Shown here piece by piece: positions 15,694-25,027 of a stretch of DNA of 33,529 bases. Numbering within the stretch: the first letter of the stretch is position 1; each line of letters starts with the position of its first letter. Source of the stretch: Gammaproteobacteria bacterium (GTDB taxonomy: Bacteria; Pseudomonadota; Gammaproteobacteria; Poriferisulfidales; Poriferisulfidaceae); the NCBI GenBank assembly GCA_026713705.1, contig JAPONY010000018.1, forward strand, positions 1-33,529, written 5' to 3'. The notes below the pieces were generated by a model. The model saw nothing but the letters and a program-made list of their open reading frames with translations, did not search any database and was not told where the DNA came from. A program made the translations under genes and the position numbers.

Positions 15694-16092
15694 TCAGGCG
15701 TCGCGCTGCCAGACCTTGTCGGCACCCGCGTAGATTTCCCCGATCTCCATCAGGACCGCGCCGCGCCCAGGATAGGAGTCGTCCAGCCAGCCATGCTTCA
15801 TCGCCTCGAACACCGGTCCGTCCGCATGATAGGACAGCGGTCCTTTCAATTGGTAGGCGCGCCGAGGCTGGGCCAAAAAAACCAGGGAACCCGGACTGCC
15901 CGCCTCGATATTGGCTCGGGTCTTGCTCATGGCGTTGTCCGCCACGACCAGTTGAGCCTCGTCAGTCAGGTGCAAGCAAAGCACCCAGATTACGTTCGGT
16001 TCGCCGTTCGGAGCAGTCGTGGCCAAGGCAGCCAACGGCTCGCGCTCATTCCACGCCTGGAGGAACTCTGCCGGCAATGGAGCAGAATTCAT
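15694..16092 (-). CDS. PNPOx-like FMN-binding split-barrel protein
   Basis: 132 residues from the ATG at 16092, which overlaps the pdxA stop (ATGA). The sequence (PLAALATTAPNGEPNVIWV, then MSKTRANIEAGSPGSLVFL, then YQLKGPLSYHADG) fits the pyridoxamine 5'-phosphate oxidase-like split-barrel family, which bind FMN or related cofactors. It is much shorter than true PdxH (about 210-220 residues), so a PNP oxidase activity is not assured; such short members have varied or unknown roles. Position between pdxA and rsmA, with coupling to pdxA, suggests a link to vitamin B6 metabolism. A longer frame upstream lies inside pdxA and is discarded. Confidence 0.8.
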   Translation of the reverse strand: MNSAPLPAEFLQAWNEREPLAALATTAPNGEPNVIWVLCLHLTDEAQLVVADNAMSKTRANIEAGSPGSLVFLAQPRRAYQLKGPLSYHADGPVFEAMKHGWLDDSYPGRGAVLMEIGEIYAGADKVWQRDA

Positions 16093-17075
16093 GCTGCTTC
16101 CGCCCAATGACGGGCGGCATGCGCCTGCTGCACTGCAGAATCGACAGCCTCGAACAAGCTGCCGGGATCGGCCCGGCCTGTTCCCGCAAGGTCCAGAGCC
16201 GTGCCATGATCGACCGAAGTGCGAACGTACGGCAGCCCCAGGGTTACGTTCACGGCACACCCAAACCCGAGCGTCTTCAGAACCGGGAGACCCTGATCGT
16301 GATACATGGCGAGAAATGCGTCGACTCCTTCGCGATCGACAAAAGCCGTGTCCGCCGAAGCCGGCCCTTCCACCTGATGGCCACGTCGGCGCAGCATCTC
16401 GATAGCTGGCGCGATGACCTCCTGCTCCTCATGCCCGAAATGGCCGCCTTCACCGGCATGGGGATTAAGCCCCAGCACCCGAATCCTCGGCTGGGCCAGA
16501 CCGAACCTCGACTGCAGCCCGGCGATCAGGATGTCCAAGATGCCGGCCAGGCGCTCCCGGGTTACGGCTTCCGGCACCTCGGCCAGCGGGAGATGTGTGG
16601 TCGCGAGCGCGACACGCAGGGATTCCGCGGTCAGCAGCATGACCGGCTCGCTATGTGCCTGCTCGGCCAGATATTCCGTATGGCCGCGAAACGGCAGGCC
16701 TGCAGCCAACAACGCGCTTTTCTGCACCGGCCCGGTCACCAGCGCGTCGAATGCTCCCTCCAAGCAGACACGTCCAGCCTCGGCGATGCACTCCAAAACA
16801 TATGGGGCGAACTCCGCCTCGGCAACTCCAGCCCGGACCTGTCCCGGCATGGGGATGGCATGAACCTCCAGCGCATCCGGCGGAGGAGTGACGTCCGGGC
16901 GGTATTCCACGACCCGAACCGACTGTCCCAGTTCCTCGGCGCGCTGCCGGAGGAGCTGCGGGTCAGCAAACACGATGCAGCGGGCGGGATTTTGGCGCTT
17001 CGCCAACTCCAGCATCAAATCCGGGCCGATTCCGCCGGGCTCGCCGGCAGTCACCGCCACGCGCAGGTCAGGCAC
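16089..17075 (-). CDS. pdxA: 4-hydroxythreonine-4-phosphate dehydrogenase
   Basis: 328 residues from the GTG at 17075, against 329 in E. coli. It oxidises 4-phosphohydroxy-L-threonine in pyridoxal phosphate synthesis. It shows TAGEPGGIGPDL, LVTGPVQKSAL, the FRGHTEYLA metal-site segment, LGLNPHAGEGGHFG and MYHDQGLPVLK. A TTG at 17102 is also in frame, but the GTG has GGAGAG 6 bases upstream and its residues (MPDLRVAVTAGEPGG) match the family N-terminus. It overlaps the surA stop by 8 bases, indicating coupling. Confidence 0.97.
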   Translation of the reverse strand: MPDLRVAVTAGEPGGIGPDLMLELAKRQNPARCIVFADPQLLRQRAEELGQSVRVVEYRPDVTPPPDALEVHAIPMPGQVRAGVAEAEFAPYVLECIAEAGRVCLEGAFDALVTGPVQKSALLAAGLPFRGHTEYLAEQAHSEPVMLLTAESLRVALATTHLPLAEVPEAVTRERLAGILDILIAGLQSRFGLAQPRIRVLGLNPHAGEGGHFGHEEQEVIAPAIEMLRRRGHQVEGPASADTAFVDREGVDAFLAMYHDQGLPVLKTLGFGCAVNVTLGLPYVRTSVDHGTALDLAGTGRADPGSLFEAVDSAVQQAHAARHWAEAA

Positions 17076-18357
17076 CCTGCTCTCCGGACATGTAGCGGAC
17101 AAAGGAATTGTTCAGCAGCCGCCGCAGCCAGATTTCGATCTCGTCATTGACCCGGGAACGGGCAAGGTGGTTCAGCGCACGCGTTCGCAAGGCCGACTCG
17201 GTCTCGTCAATCCGGCGACGTTCCAGCACCTGGACGATATGCCAACCGAACGAGGTCTGGAACGGTTCGCTGATCCCATCGATTTCCAGCCGGTTTATCT
17301 GCTCCTCGAAGTAAGGGTCCAGCATCCCCGGCGAAGTCCATCCCAGATCCCCCCCGTCGGCCGCCGAGGCGATGTCGTCGGAATGCGAACGGGTCAGGTT
17401 TTCGAACTGGTCGCCACCCTCGATCCGGTCTTTCAGGGTCTTGAGTTGAGCAAGGGCTTCATCGTTGTCGACAATGGCGCTGGTGCGGATCAGGATGTGA
17501 CGCGAACGTGTCTGATTCACCATGATTTGCCCGCCGCCCTCCTTGTCCGTCAGGTAGAACAGGTGGAAGCCGCTCGGGCTGCGGAGAGGATCGGTGACCT
17601 GGCCGGCCTCCAGCTTGGAAATGGCATCAGCGGCAAACCCGGGCAATTCCGCCGCGGAGCGCCAACCCAGATCGCCTCCCTTGAGGGCATTGCGGCCGTC
17701 CGATTCGGTCAGGGCGAGGCTCTCGAAACGTTCTCCGCCGCGCACCCGCTCGGCCAGGCGTTGGGCCTTGTCGCGCACCCGTCCGATCTCCGCAGGGTCC
17801 GGCTGCCCCGGCACTGCGATCAGAATGTGAGTCAGATGGTATCGGGTGTCGGTCTGAAGGCGATCGGCATGCAACCGAATGAAATTGTCGATCTCTTCTT
17901 CGGTCACCCGCACGAGACGACGGGATTCCAGCTGCTGCACGTGCTGGGTCAGCAGCTGTTCGTGAAGGTAGTTGTAGAAGCTGGAGAAACGAATGCCTTG
18001 CCGTTCTATTTGGCGCCGGAATTCCCGGGGGTCCATCCTGTTGCGTTCCGCAAGCGACCGGATCTCGTTCACCACCGCGTCGGACGGCAGGGAAATTCCG
18101 CGCTTTGCGGCAAGCTGCAACTGCAGGCGGGCCATCACCATGTATTCCAGCACCTGGGCGATCAATTGGTCGCGCGGCGGCAACGGCGTCCCGCCCTGCT
18201 GGATCTGCTTCGCGATGATCGAGACGCGTTCTTCGAGCTCCGCCTGGGTGATGATGTCGTCTTCGACCACCGCCACCACCCGATCCAGAAGTTCAGCCGC
18301 CGCGACTCCGGTGCCCATCGCCAGGATAAAGGCCGTACAACGGATCAATGGGACCAT
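17068..18357 (-). CDS. surA: Periplasmic chaperone and peptidyl-prolyl isomerase SurA
   Basis: 429 residues with a signal peptide (cleavage near AAA, residue 21). The mature protein begins with the SurA N-domain (LLDRVVAVVEDDIITQAELEER) and has two parvulin domains, about 170-272 (YHLTHILI ... GGDLGW) and 283-385 (SRHILI ... GGDLGW ... FGWHIVQVLE). SurA escorts outer-membrane proteins, including LptD encoded just upstream, to the BAM complex. The ATG lies within the last 13 bases of lptD. Confidence 0.97.
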   Translation of the reverse strand: MVPLIRCTAFILAMGTGVAAAELLDRVVAVVEDDIITQAELEERVSIIAKQIQQGGTPLPPRDQLIAQVLEYMVMARLQLQLAAKRGISLPSDAVVNEIRSLAERNRMDPREFRRQIERQGIRFSSFYNYLHEQLLTQHVQQLESRRLVRVTEEEIDNFIRLHADRLQTDTRYHLTHILIAVPGQPDPAEIGRVRDKAQRLAERVRGGERFESLALTESDGRNALKGGDLGWRSAAELPGFAADAISKLEAGQVTDPLRSPSGFHLFYLTDKEGGGQIMVNQTRSRHILIRTSAIVDNDEALAQLKTLKDRIEGGDQFENLTRSHSDDIASAADGGDLGWTSPGMLDPYFEEQINRLEIDGISEPFQTSFGWHIVQVLERRRIDETESALRTRALNHLARSRVNDEIEIWLRRLLNNSFVRYMSGEQGA

Positions 18358-20621
18358 ACCGGCTCCCCATCCAGTTCCCCCCGCAGGTGCGTCATGACAT
18401 CCTGGCCCAGATCGGTCAAGCCGTGGAAACTAACCCGCAGCAGCAACCGGCTTTTGTATTCCTCGCCCGGATCTTCCCCGTCCCTGCGCACCTTCCAGGC
18501 CCCGACCCCCACCGTCATGCAGCACCCCTGGTACTCCAGGGCGCTCAACAGTTCGATGCTGCGGCTTTCGCGCAAATCGTAACGGTAGCGGAAGGCCAGC
18601 TGCCAGTTGCCGCCCAGCGGCATCAGCGCCTGCGCGTCCGCCTGTTCCAACGCCGGCTCGCCCGGCTCCTCCAGTACCGGATTCCCTACGTACTCCACGC
18701 CCCCGGCCCGGCGAAGGTAGCGTACCTGAAAGCGTTCGTCGTTTGCACCATTCCAGCCGATCATGTGGGAAGCCCAAGTCGTGTTGTCCCCCTCATGGCC
18801 CGGGTCGAAACGTAGTGCGGTCCGTATCTCGAGCTGCGGCACCGGCCGCACCTCAACCTCCGCAGCCCAGGCGGATTTCGAGTCGTCGCCCTCGCCTCCC
18901 TTGATGAGGCCGCCCGGCGAGCGGAAATACCAGATCCGCCCGAGCCGCGCCCGCAACTTGAGATAGCCTGAGGCCGGATCGATGATCCGCGTCGTGAGTC
19001 CCGCCGCCATAAGGTCGGCAGCACCGACCCGGTCGGGTCCCACGGCCCGCGCAATCCGGAACATGGTATCGAAGTCGGGTTCCATCCGCCGGGAATCGAA
19101 GATCGGAATGTCCGAATGGTCGCGACGCTGGCGGTTGAAGTAAAAGAGCCGCGGCTCCAGTGTCTGCAGGGCACCATTTTCCAGCTGGCGCTCAAAGCGC
19201 GCCCGGGCGTCGACGCTGAAGATCGGCAGGGTCCGGCTTGGCGAGTGATCAAGGTTTACGTCCAAGTCTTCCGCCGCCGCTTCTGCCGTGTCTGAATAAG
19301 TCAGGTCGTAGTGCGTGTGGCGCCACTGCAGGCGGGGCGTGACCTGCCAACCGGCCCCGGCGAAGCGTCGCGACATCACCAGCGAGGCATCGTAGCGCTC
19401 ACCTTGATAATGCAACGTGTCCAGATCGCCCCGGAATGCGTCCACCGCCAGCGACGGCGACAGAACCAGCCCGATCGACGGCACGCGGAAAGTGCCCTTA
19501 GTCCGGATTTTCGGCATTCGGTCCCATTGCTCGATTTCGTCCTTGAGCGGATCGCTTCCCTGCAATTCGGCGCTGAAAGTCCAATCGCTGGAGCGCCAGG
19601 CGATGCCGGCTTCCTGACGTAGCCGGGTCACCGACAAGCCGTGAATGCCCGACCTGAAGTCCTCCTGGTACTCGCGGTCGGAGACATCGGTGTAGTTCAC
19701 CTGGTAGTCCCACCCGCTCGGGCGGACGCCGCTGTGGCGCCAGTGCATCAGGTAGCGGTCATCGTCGGCCTTGTTGTCGCTCAGGAACTCGGCCCTGACC
19801 GCACCGCTTCCGTGATGCGTCCGGTAGCGGCCGCTCGGCTTGATCTGGAGGCCGCGCCTTCCCATGTAGCGGGTCGACAGCACCGCATCGTAGTGCGGGG
19901 CGAGGTTCAGGTAGTACGGCAGCTCCAGCGAATAGCCCAGGTCGTCGGAGGTCCCCACCTCCGGGACCAGCCAGCCGCTCTTGCGCGCATCTCCGATCGG
20001 AAACCCGATCCAGGGCAGGTACAGGATCGGCACGGAGCCGACCTTCAGCGTCGCGTTTCGCGCTTCCCCCTGCCTCTGCTCCGGATCGATCCGGACCGTC
20101 CCCGCATGCAGGCTCCAGTCCGGGTCGTCCAGGGCGCAAGTGGTATAGATCACCGACTCGGCCTCCACCAGGCCGTCCTCGGAGCGAACCAGCCTCCGTG
20201 CCAGCCCGGCCGCGCCACTGGCCACCCGGAAGCGGGCGTTTTCCACTTCCGCATGCTTCCGTCCATAATCCAGTTTCATCCGTTCGGCCTCCATCACTAC
20301 GCCCGGCCCGCTCACGTGAACGCCGCCGTCCAGTTCGGCGTGTTCCTTGTCTACGTCCGCAACGATGGACTCCGCGCGGGCGCGCCAAGGGCCGTGCCGA
20401 AGACGCACGTCCGAACTCAACTCCACCCGATCTCCCTCGCGCTTCATCTGCCCTGCCTCCATCTCGAATTCACCGTTTCTGCCGGCATCCGTGCCGATCT
20501 CTCTCGGCCCGCAGTGCGCGGGCTCGAGCGGTTCCGGAAGCGGCAGGGCATCCTGCGCCGCCGCCCCCGACGCCCAAGTCCCCAAGGCCAGAAAAAGCAG
20601 GATGCGGCGAAAAATCAGCAT
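18345..20621 (-). CDS. lptD: LPS-assembly protein LptD
   Basis: 758 residues from the ATG at 20621, beginning with a signal peptide (MLIFRRILLFLALGTWASGAAA). An N-terminal OstA/LptA-like jellyroll (about 45-180) precedes a C-terminal beta barrel rich in alternating aromatic and charged strands. The cysteines at 37, 162, 700 and 701 match the pattern needed for the inter-domain disulphides that E. coli LptD requires. It places LPS in the outer leaflet with LptE. The frame is open further to 20975, but the ATG preceding the signal peptide is clearly the start. The upstream region contains a GC-rich hairpin but no strong Shine-Dalgarno. It heads the lptD-surA-pdxA-rsmA operon. Confidence 0.97.
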   Translation of the reverse strand: MLIFRRILLFLALGTWASGAAAQDALPLPEPLEPAHCGPREIGTDAGRNGEFEMEAGQMKREGDRVELSSDVRLRHGPWRARAESIVADVDKEHAELDGGVHVSGPGVVMEAERMKLDYGRKHAEVENARFRVASGAAGLARRLVRSEDGLVEAESVIYTTCALDDPDWSLHAGTVRIDPEQRQGEARNATLKVGSVPILYLPWIGFPIGDARKSGWLVPEVGTSDDLGYSLELPYYLNLAPHYDAVLSTRYMGRRGLQIKPSGRYRTHHGSGAVRAEFLSDNKADDDRYLMHWRHSGVRPSGWDYQVNYTDVSDREYQEDFRSGIHGLSVTRLRQEAGIAWRSSDWTFSAELQGSDPLKDEIEQWDRMPKIRTKGTFRVPSIGLVLSPSLAVDAFRGDLDTLHYQGERYDASLVMSRRFAGAGWQVTPRLQWRHTHYDLTYSDTAEAAAEDLDVNLDHSPSRTLPIFSVDARARFERQLENGALQTLEPRLFYFNRQRRDHSDIPIFDSRRMEPDFDTMFRIARAVGPDRVGAADLMAAGLTTRIIDPASGYLKLRARLGRIWYFRSPGGLIKGGEGDDSKSAWAAEVEVRPVPQLEIRTALRFDPGHEGDNTTWASHMIGWNGANDERFQVRYLRRAGGVEYVGNPVLEEPGEPALEQADAQALMPLGGNWQLAFRYRYDLRESRSIELLSALEYQGCCMTVGVGAWKVRRDGEDPGEEYKSRLLLRVSFHGLTDLGQDVMTHLRGELDGEPVWSH

Positions 20622-20654
20622 AAAAACAATCTTGCGGCCTGATGCCGCCGTAGT

Positions 20655-20683
20655 GTATTCTACTGTTTTACCTTTCAGTTCAA
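20655..20683 (-). promoter_or_regulatory. Possible lptD promoter
   Basis: On the minus strand TTGAAC (20683-20678) is followed after 17 bases by GAATAC (20660-20655); an overlapping TAGAAT gives 15-base spacing. It lies in the 69-base gap shared with the divergent efflux operon. A sigma-E promoter would fit E. coli lptD biology, but I see no good match to that consensus. Confidence 0.3.
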
Positions 20684-20690
20684 CTTCATC

Positions 20691-21908
20691 GTGCCTTCCC
20701 TCTCCCTCCCCGATGGCCCGCGCGGCAGGCTCCGCCGGTTTCTCCCGTCGAACAGGCCGGGGTTGTGGTCGATCGGGGTTCTCGGCCTGTTCGGCCTCGC
20801 GGCTTACACCCTGATCGCCACCGCGCCGCAGCCGGAAGCGACCCTGACCGACCTGCCAAGCCTGACGGTGGAGGCATACACGGTGGCACGACAGGACGTT
20901 TCCCCGTCCGCCACCTTCACGGGCCGCCTCCAGCCGCGCCGCAGCGCAACGTTGCGCTTCGAGGTCTCGGGTCAATTACTGCAGCGCGAAGTCGAGCCCG
21001 GAATGACGGTCTCCGCCGGAGACACGCTGCTGATTCTCGATGACCGGGACTTCAAGGACCGGGAGCGCACTGCCGAGGCGGAATTGCGCCTGGAAGAAAG
21101 CGGCATCGAACGGGACCGGGTTCAGCTGGAGCAGGCGACCCGGCATCGCGAACTGCAACGCGAGGAAGTCGCGCGCCACATGCGCCTGGGCGAGCGTTCG
21201 CTGCTCTCGAAATCTTCGCTCAACGCCGCCGAACAAAAACTCACCGAGCTGGAGTCGCGGGTGGCCGAACTCACGCACTCGGTCGATACCGGAGGGCAAC
21301 GCCTGGCGCTGAAGAAGGCGAAATTCGACCAGGCCCGCCGGGACCTCGCGCGCACCCGGCTGACGGCACCTTTCGACGGAAAGGTCAACACGGTGCTGGC
21401 CGAGGTCGGCGACCGCATTACCGGGGACCAGACCATCGTCACCCTGGTCGACGTGTCGGAGCTGGATTTCTACGTGGAAGTCGACGGCACCACCGCCAAT
21501 GCGCTGGAGCTCAACCAAAAGATCACCGTGAAAACCGGAGACCGGGAACACCCCGGAGTCCTGGTCGCGCTGCAGACCGACCCGGACCCGCGCACCTTTA
21601 CGCATGCCCTGCGCATCCGGATCCCCGGCAACCGCGCGGCACCCGGGCAACTGGCCGTCGCCCGCCTGCCGCTGCCGGTCCTCAGGAATGCTCTGGTGGT
21701 CCCCGTGGAAGCCTTGCGAGTGGATGCCGCGGGCCAAGCGGTATTCCGCATCGACGGGCAGTCGCTGCAACGCATCGGCATCACGCCTGGCCCCCGCGTG
21801 GGCGTCTGGCAGGTGGTCGAATCGGAACTGAAGGAAGGGGACCGGATCGTCGCCCGTGATGCCGCGGCCATGGACGTGCGCCGCTCCGTGCGCGTTCGCG
21901 CACCATGA
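20691..21908 (+). CDS. RND efflux periplasmic adaptor (membrane fusion protein)
   Basis: 405 residues from the GTG at 20691. An N-terminal membrane anchor (about 25-45) precedes the adaptor core: a lipoyl half-motif (SATFTGRLQPRRSATLRFEV), VEPGMTVSAGDTLLILD, a long coiled-coil hairpin (about 115-225), then ARTRLTAPFDGKV and beta-barrel and membrane-proximal domains. Adaptors link an inner-membrane RND pump to an outer-membrane channel. No lipobox cysteine is seen, so anchoring is by the helix. The ribosome binding site is poor. The stop overlaps the permease start by 4 bases. Confidence 0.92.
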   Translation: MPSLSLPDGPRGRLRRFLPSNRPGLWSIGVLGLFGLAAYTLIATAPQPEATLTDLPSLTVEAYTVARQDVSPSATFTGRLQPRRSATLRFEVSGQLLQREVEPGMTVSAGDTLLILDDRDFKDRERTAEAELRLEESGIERDRVQLEQATRHRELQREEVARHMRLGERSLLSKSSLNAAEQKLTELESRVAELTHSVDTGGQRLALKKAKFDQARRDLARTRLTAPFDGKVNTVLAEVGDRITGDQTIVTLVDVSELDFYVEVDGTTANALELNQKITVKTGDREHPGVLVALQTDPDPRTFTHALRIRIPGNRAAPGQLAVARLPLPVLRNALVVPVEALRVDAAGQAVFRIDGQSLQRIGITPGPRVGVWQVVESELKEGDRIVARDAAAMDVRRSVRVRAP

Positions 21909-24900
21909 TCCGCTTCTCGCTGCATAACGCGCTGCTGGTCAACCTGGTGCTGGTGCTGGTGCTGGTGCTGGGCGTGCTGGCCTGGCACTCGATGCCGCAG
22001 GAGGTGTTCCCCGTCTTCGACCGCAACGTTCTCCAGGTCCGCACCACGTTCGAGGGCGCTTCGCCGGAGGAGATCGAGCGGCAGATCACCATCCCGATTG
22101 AGGAGGCCCTGGACTTCCTCGTCGACATCGATTCGGTCACCTCGCGTTCCCAGGAGGGCCTGTCCACCATTCAGTACAAGCTGATGGAGGGTGCCGACCC
22201 GGACGAACTGCTGCGGGAGATGCGTACGGAAATCGACGCCATCGAGGATTTCCCGGAAGACGCCGACACGCCCCAGGTCAGCCAGCTCAAGCATCTGTTC
22301 CCGGCCATCAGCATTGCCCTGCACGGCGAAGCGCCGATGCCGCTGCTGTACGACGTGGCCGACCGGCTGCGGCGGAGCCTGCAGCAGATCCCCGGGGTGT
22401 CCGGCGTCGGCGTGACCGGCAACCGGGACTGGGAGACGTGGGTGGAACTGGACCCGCATGAGCTGGCCGCACGGGGGGTGACGCTGAACGAGATCTCTGC
22501 GGCCCTGCGCGGCAACCTGCGCGATACGCCCAGCGGCATCATTCGCAGCACCGAAGGCGAGATTCTGTTGCGCGGCCTGGGCGCGGAGGGGATCGAGGCC
22601 ATCGGCGAGGTCGTGGTGCGGCACAACGCGCAAGGCGGCCAGTTGCGGATCCGCGACCTGGGCCGGGTGTCCATGCAATTGGAAGAACCGATTACCCGGG
22701 GGCGCTTCAACGGGATGCAAGCGGTCAACATGACCGTCTCCAAGAGCGCCCACGCTTCCACCCACGACGTCACCACCCGGGTCCGCGAGGAGATCGCGCA
22801 GTTTGCTCTGCCCGAAGGCGTGCGCGCCAGTTTCTTCATGGACATGTCGCGGCTGATCGAAACCCGCATCAACACCGTGCAGGCCTCCGGCGTCGTGGCG
22901 TTGATGCTGCTGCTTTTCTCGCTTTACTTCCTTCTCAACTTCCGGATGGCCCTGATTACCGCCTTGGGGATTCCCGTGGCCATGCTGACCGCCGTGATCG
23001 TGATGGCCATGTTCGGGCACAGCATCAACATGGTCAGCATGTTCGCCTTCCTGGTCGTGCTCGGGCTGGTCGTGGACGACGCCATCATCATCTCCGAAAA
23101 CACCCACCGCCATATGGAGGAAGGGATGGAAGCGCACGAGGCCGCCTATATCGGCGCGCGGGAGGTCATGTGGCCGGTGCTGGCCTCGATCTTCACCACG
23201 GTCGCGGCATTTCTCCCTCTGTTGGGCGTCTCTGGAATCCTCGGCCAGTTCATCGCGGTCATCCCGGTCGTGGTGGTCGCGGCACTGTTCGGCTCCCTGC
23301 TGGAAGCGTTCCTGATCCTGCCGTCGCATGCGGCCGAAATCCTCAAGCTGCGCCACACCTCGCACAACACGGAACACTGGCATGCCTTCCTGGATCGCTA
23401 CCACGTCCTGCTCGAATGGGGCGTGCGGAATCGCTACCTGGTGGCCAGCATAACGATTGGGGTGCTCTTGGTCACACTGGCTTTCCTGTTCACCCGGATG
23501 CCGTACACCCAGTTCACCGATGTCAAGACGAATCGGTTCCTGATCAACGCCGAAGGGCCGAATACCTATGGCCTGGCCGACTCCAATGTCCTGGCGGAGC
23601 GTATCGAGAATGCCATCTACGGTGTCATCGAACCGCATGAACTGAAGAGCCTGCAGACCAACGTCGGGGTGAACATGATCGGCTTCGACCAGTACTCCCT
23701 GAGCACTCATTACGTGCAGATCAGCGTCAACCTGACGGATCCGGCGCCGGACGGATGGATCGAAGCCTACGTCGCCCCGCTGATCAACATGAAATTCAAA
23801 AACCGGGGTGTGCGCGAACGCACGACCGAGCAGATCCAGAACGAGGTCCGGACCACGTTGAAGACGGTGCCCGGGATTCAGCGTGTCTCTTTCCAAAGGG
23901 ATCAGGCCGGGCCTGCCGGTGCCGATATCGAGGTCGGCATCATCGGGCCGGAGCTGGACCAGCTTCAGCGATACGCTGAACAAGTTCGAGAATTCCTGGC
24001 CCGCCTTCCCGGCGTTGAAGACGCCCGCCACGACCTGGACCCCGGGAAAGTTGAATACCAGTACGCCCTGAATTCGCGCGGGCGGGAGCTCGGCATCACC
24101 CAGGCCGAACTCGGTGCGGCCGTCCGCATGGGCTACCAGGGCGACAAGGTGGTCTACATCAGCCAAGGCGACCAACGCGTGCCGGTCCGGGTGCTGTATC
24201 CGCATACCATGCGGCATGACTCCGCGGCTTTCGACCGCCTGCCCATTACCACGGACAGCGGCGTGGTCTACCTTGACGAGGTGGCCGACATCACCACGGC
24301 CCGCGGCCTGGCCACGGTGCGGCGACGCGACGGCGAGCGCATGGCGACCATCACGGCCGAGGTCGACCCGGCCGTCACCTCGCCGGGGGCCGTCACGGCG
24401 CTTCTGGACCAGGAATTCGCCAGCCGCTTCCAGCCCCTGAGCGACTACCGGATGACTTATCTGGGCGAAAAGCGCGAGACGAACATCGCGATCGCCGACA
24501 TGAAGCGCGCTGCATACGCGGCACTGGCGATCATTTTCTTCATCCTGGCCGCCCTGTTCCGGTCCCTGCTCGACCCGCTGGTGGTGATCGCCGCGATCCC
24601 GTTCGCGCTGATCGGCGTCGTGGTCGGCCATTACGCCGCGGGGATCCATCTGCAGTTTCTGTCATTGATCGGCATGCTCGCGCTGGCCGGGGTGGTGGTC
24701 AACGACTCCCTGATCCTGATCAATTTCGTGAAACAGCTCCGCCAGCGCGGGCACGAGCGCATCGAAGCGGTGCTGCTCGGCAGCCGGGCGCGTTTCCGCG
24801 CCATTCTGCTGACCACGCTGACCACCTTCTTCGGAGTCTCGCCGCTGATCTTCTTCTCGAGCGGGCAAACACGGTTTCTGGCCCCGATGGCGATCAGCCT

Positions 24901-25027
24901 GGGGGTCGGCCTGCTGTTCGCGACCGTGCTAATCTTGTTGGTCCTGCCCTGCTTCTACCTGATCATGGATGATTTCCGAAACAAGCTGTCCAGCCTGCGG
25001 GCACGCCTTCTGAAGGCTCCCGCATGA
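21905..25027 (+). CDS. RND-family efflux permease
   Basis: 1,040 residues, the usual size, with two repeats of an N-terminal helix, a large periplasmic loop and five or six helices. TM4 carries VLGLVVDDAIIISENT with the paired aspartates (Asp391, Asp392) that relay protons in AcrB-like pumps, and TM10 carries LALAGVVVNDSLILINF. It resembles the AcrB/MexF-like superfamily, with substrate unknown. No outer-membrane channel gene follows, so the pump would use a channel encoded elsewhere. The ATGA overlaps on both sides imply strict co-translation with the adaptor and the downstream exported protein. Confidence 0.94.
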   Translation: MIRFSLHNALLVNLVLVLVLVLGVLAWHSMPQEVFPVFDRNVLQVRTTFEGASPEEIERQITIPIEEALDFLVDIDSVTSRSQEGLSTIQYKLMEGADPDELLREMRTEIDAIEDFPEDADTPQVSQLKHLFPAISIALHGEAPMPLLYDVADRLRRSLQQIPGVSGVGVTGNRDWETWVELDPHELAARGVTLNEISAALRGNLRDTPSGIIRSTEGEILLRGLGAEGIEAIGEVVVRHNAQGGQLRIRDLGRVSMQLEEPITRGRFNGMQAVNMTVSKSAHASTHDVTTRVREEIAQFALPEGVRASFFMDMSRLIETRINTVQASGVVALMLLLFSLYFLLNFRMALITALGIPVAMLTAVIVMAMFGHSINMVSMFAFLVVLGLVVDDAIIISENTHRHMEEGMEAHEAAYIGAREVMWPVLASIFTTVAAFLPLLGVSGILGQFIAVIPVVVVAALFGSLLEAFLILPSHAAEILKLRHTSHNTEHWHAFLDRYHVLLEWGVRNRYLVASITIGVLLVTLAFLFTRMPYTQFTDVKTNRFLINAEGPNTYGLADSNVLAERIENAIYGVIEPHELKSLQTNVGVNMIGFDQYSLSTHYVQISVNLTDPAPDGWIEAYVAPLINMKFKNRGVRERTTEQIQNEVRTTLKTVPGIQRVSFQRDQAGPAGADIEVGIIGPELDQLQRYAEQVREFLARLPGVEDARHDLDPGKVEYQYALNSRGRELGITQAELGAAVRMGYQGDKVVYISQGDQRVPVRVLYPHTMRHDSAAFDRLPITTDSGVVYLDEVADITTARGLATVRRRDGERMATITAEVDPAVTSPGAVTALLDQEFASRFQPLSDYRMTYLGEKRETNIAIADMKRAAYAALAIIFFILAALFRSLLDPLVVIAAIPFALIGVVVGHYAAGIHLQFLSLIGMLALAGVVVNDSLILINFVKQLRQRGHERIEAVLLGSRARFRAILLTTLTTFFGVSPLIFFSSGQTRFLAPMAISLGVGLLFATVLILLVLPCFYLIMDDFRNKLSSLRARLLKAPA
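21944..21970 (+). repeat. CTGGTG hexamer repeat in the permease start
   Basis: Four and a half uninterrupted copies of CTGGTG encode the Leu-Val run of the first membrane helix (about residues 14-22). A multiple-of-three unit would lengthen or shorten the helix rather than shift frame. Confidence 0.7.

Noticed and set aside
15534-17150. Long plus-strand frames opposite rsmA, pdxA and surA
   Set aside because: Shadow frames in high-GC DNA; the minus-strand genes are unmistakable.
20622-20975. Upstream extension of lptD
   Set aside because: It lies antisense to the efflux adaptor; the signal peptide begins at the ATG at 20621.
21470-24649. A 1,059-codon open frame antisense to the RND permease
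   Set aside because: His/Asp/Arg/Gln-rich shadow from high-GC codon structure; the plus-strand permease has clear motifs.
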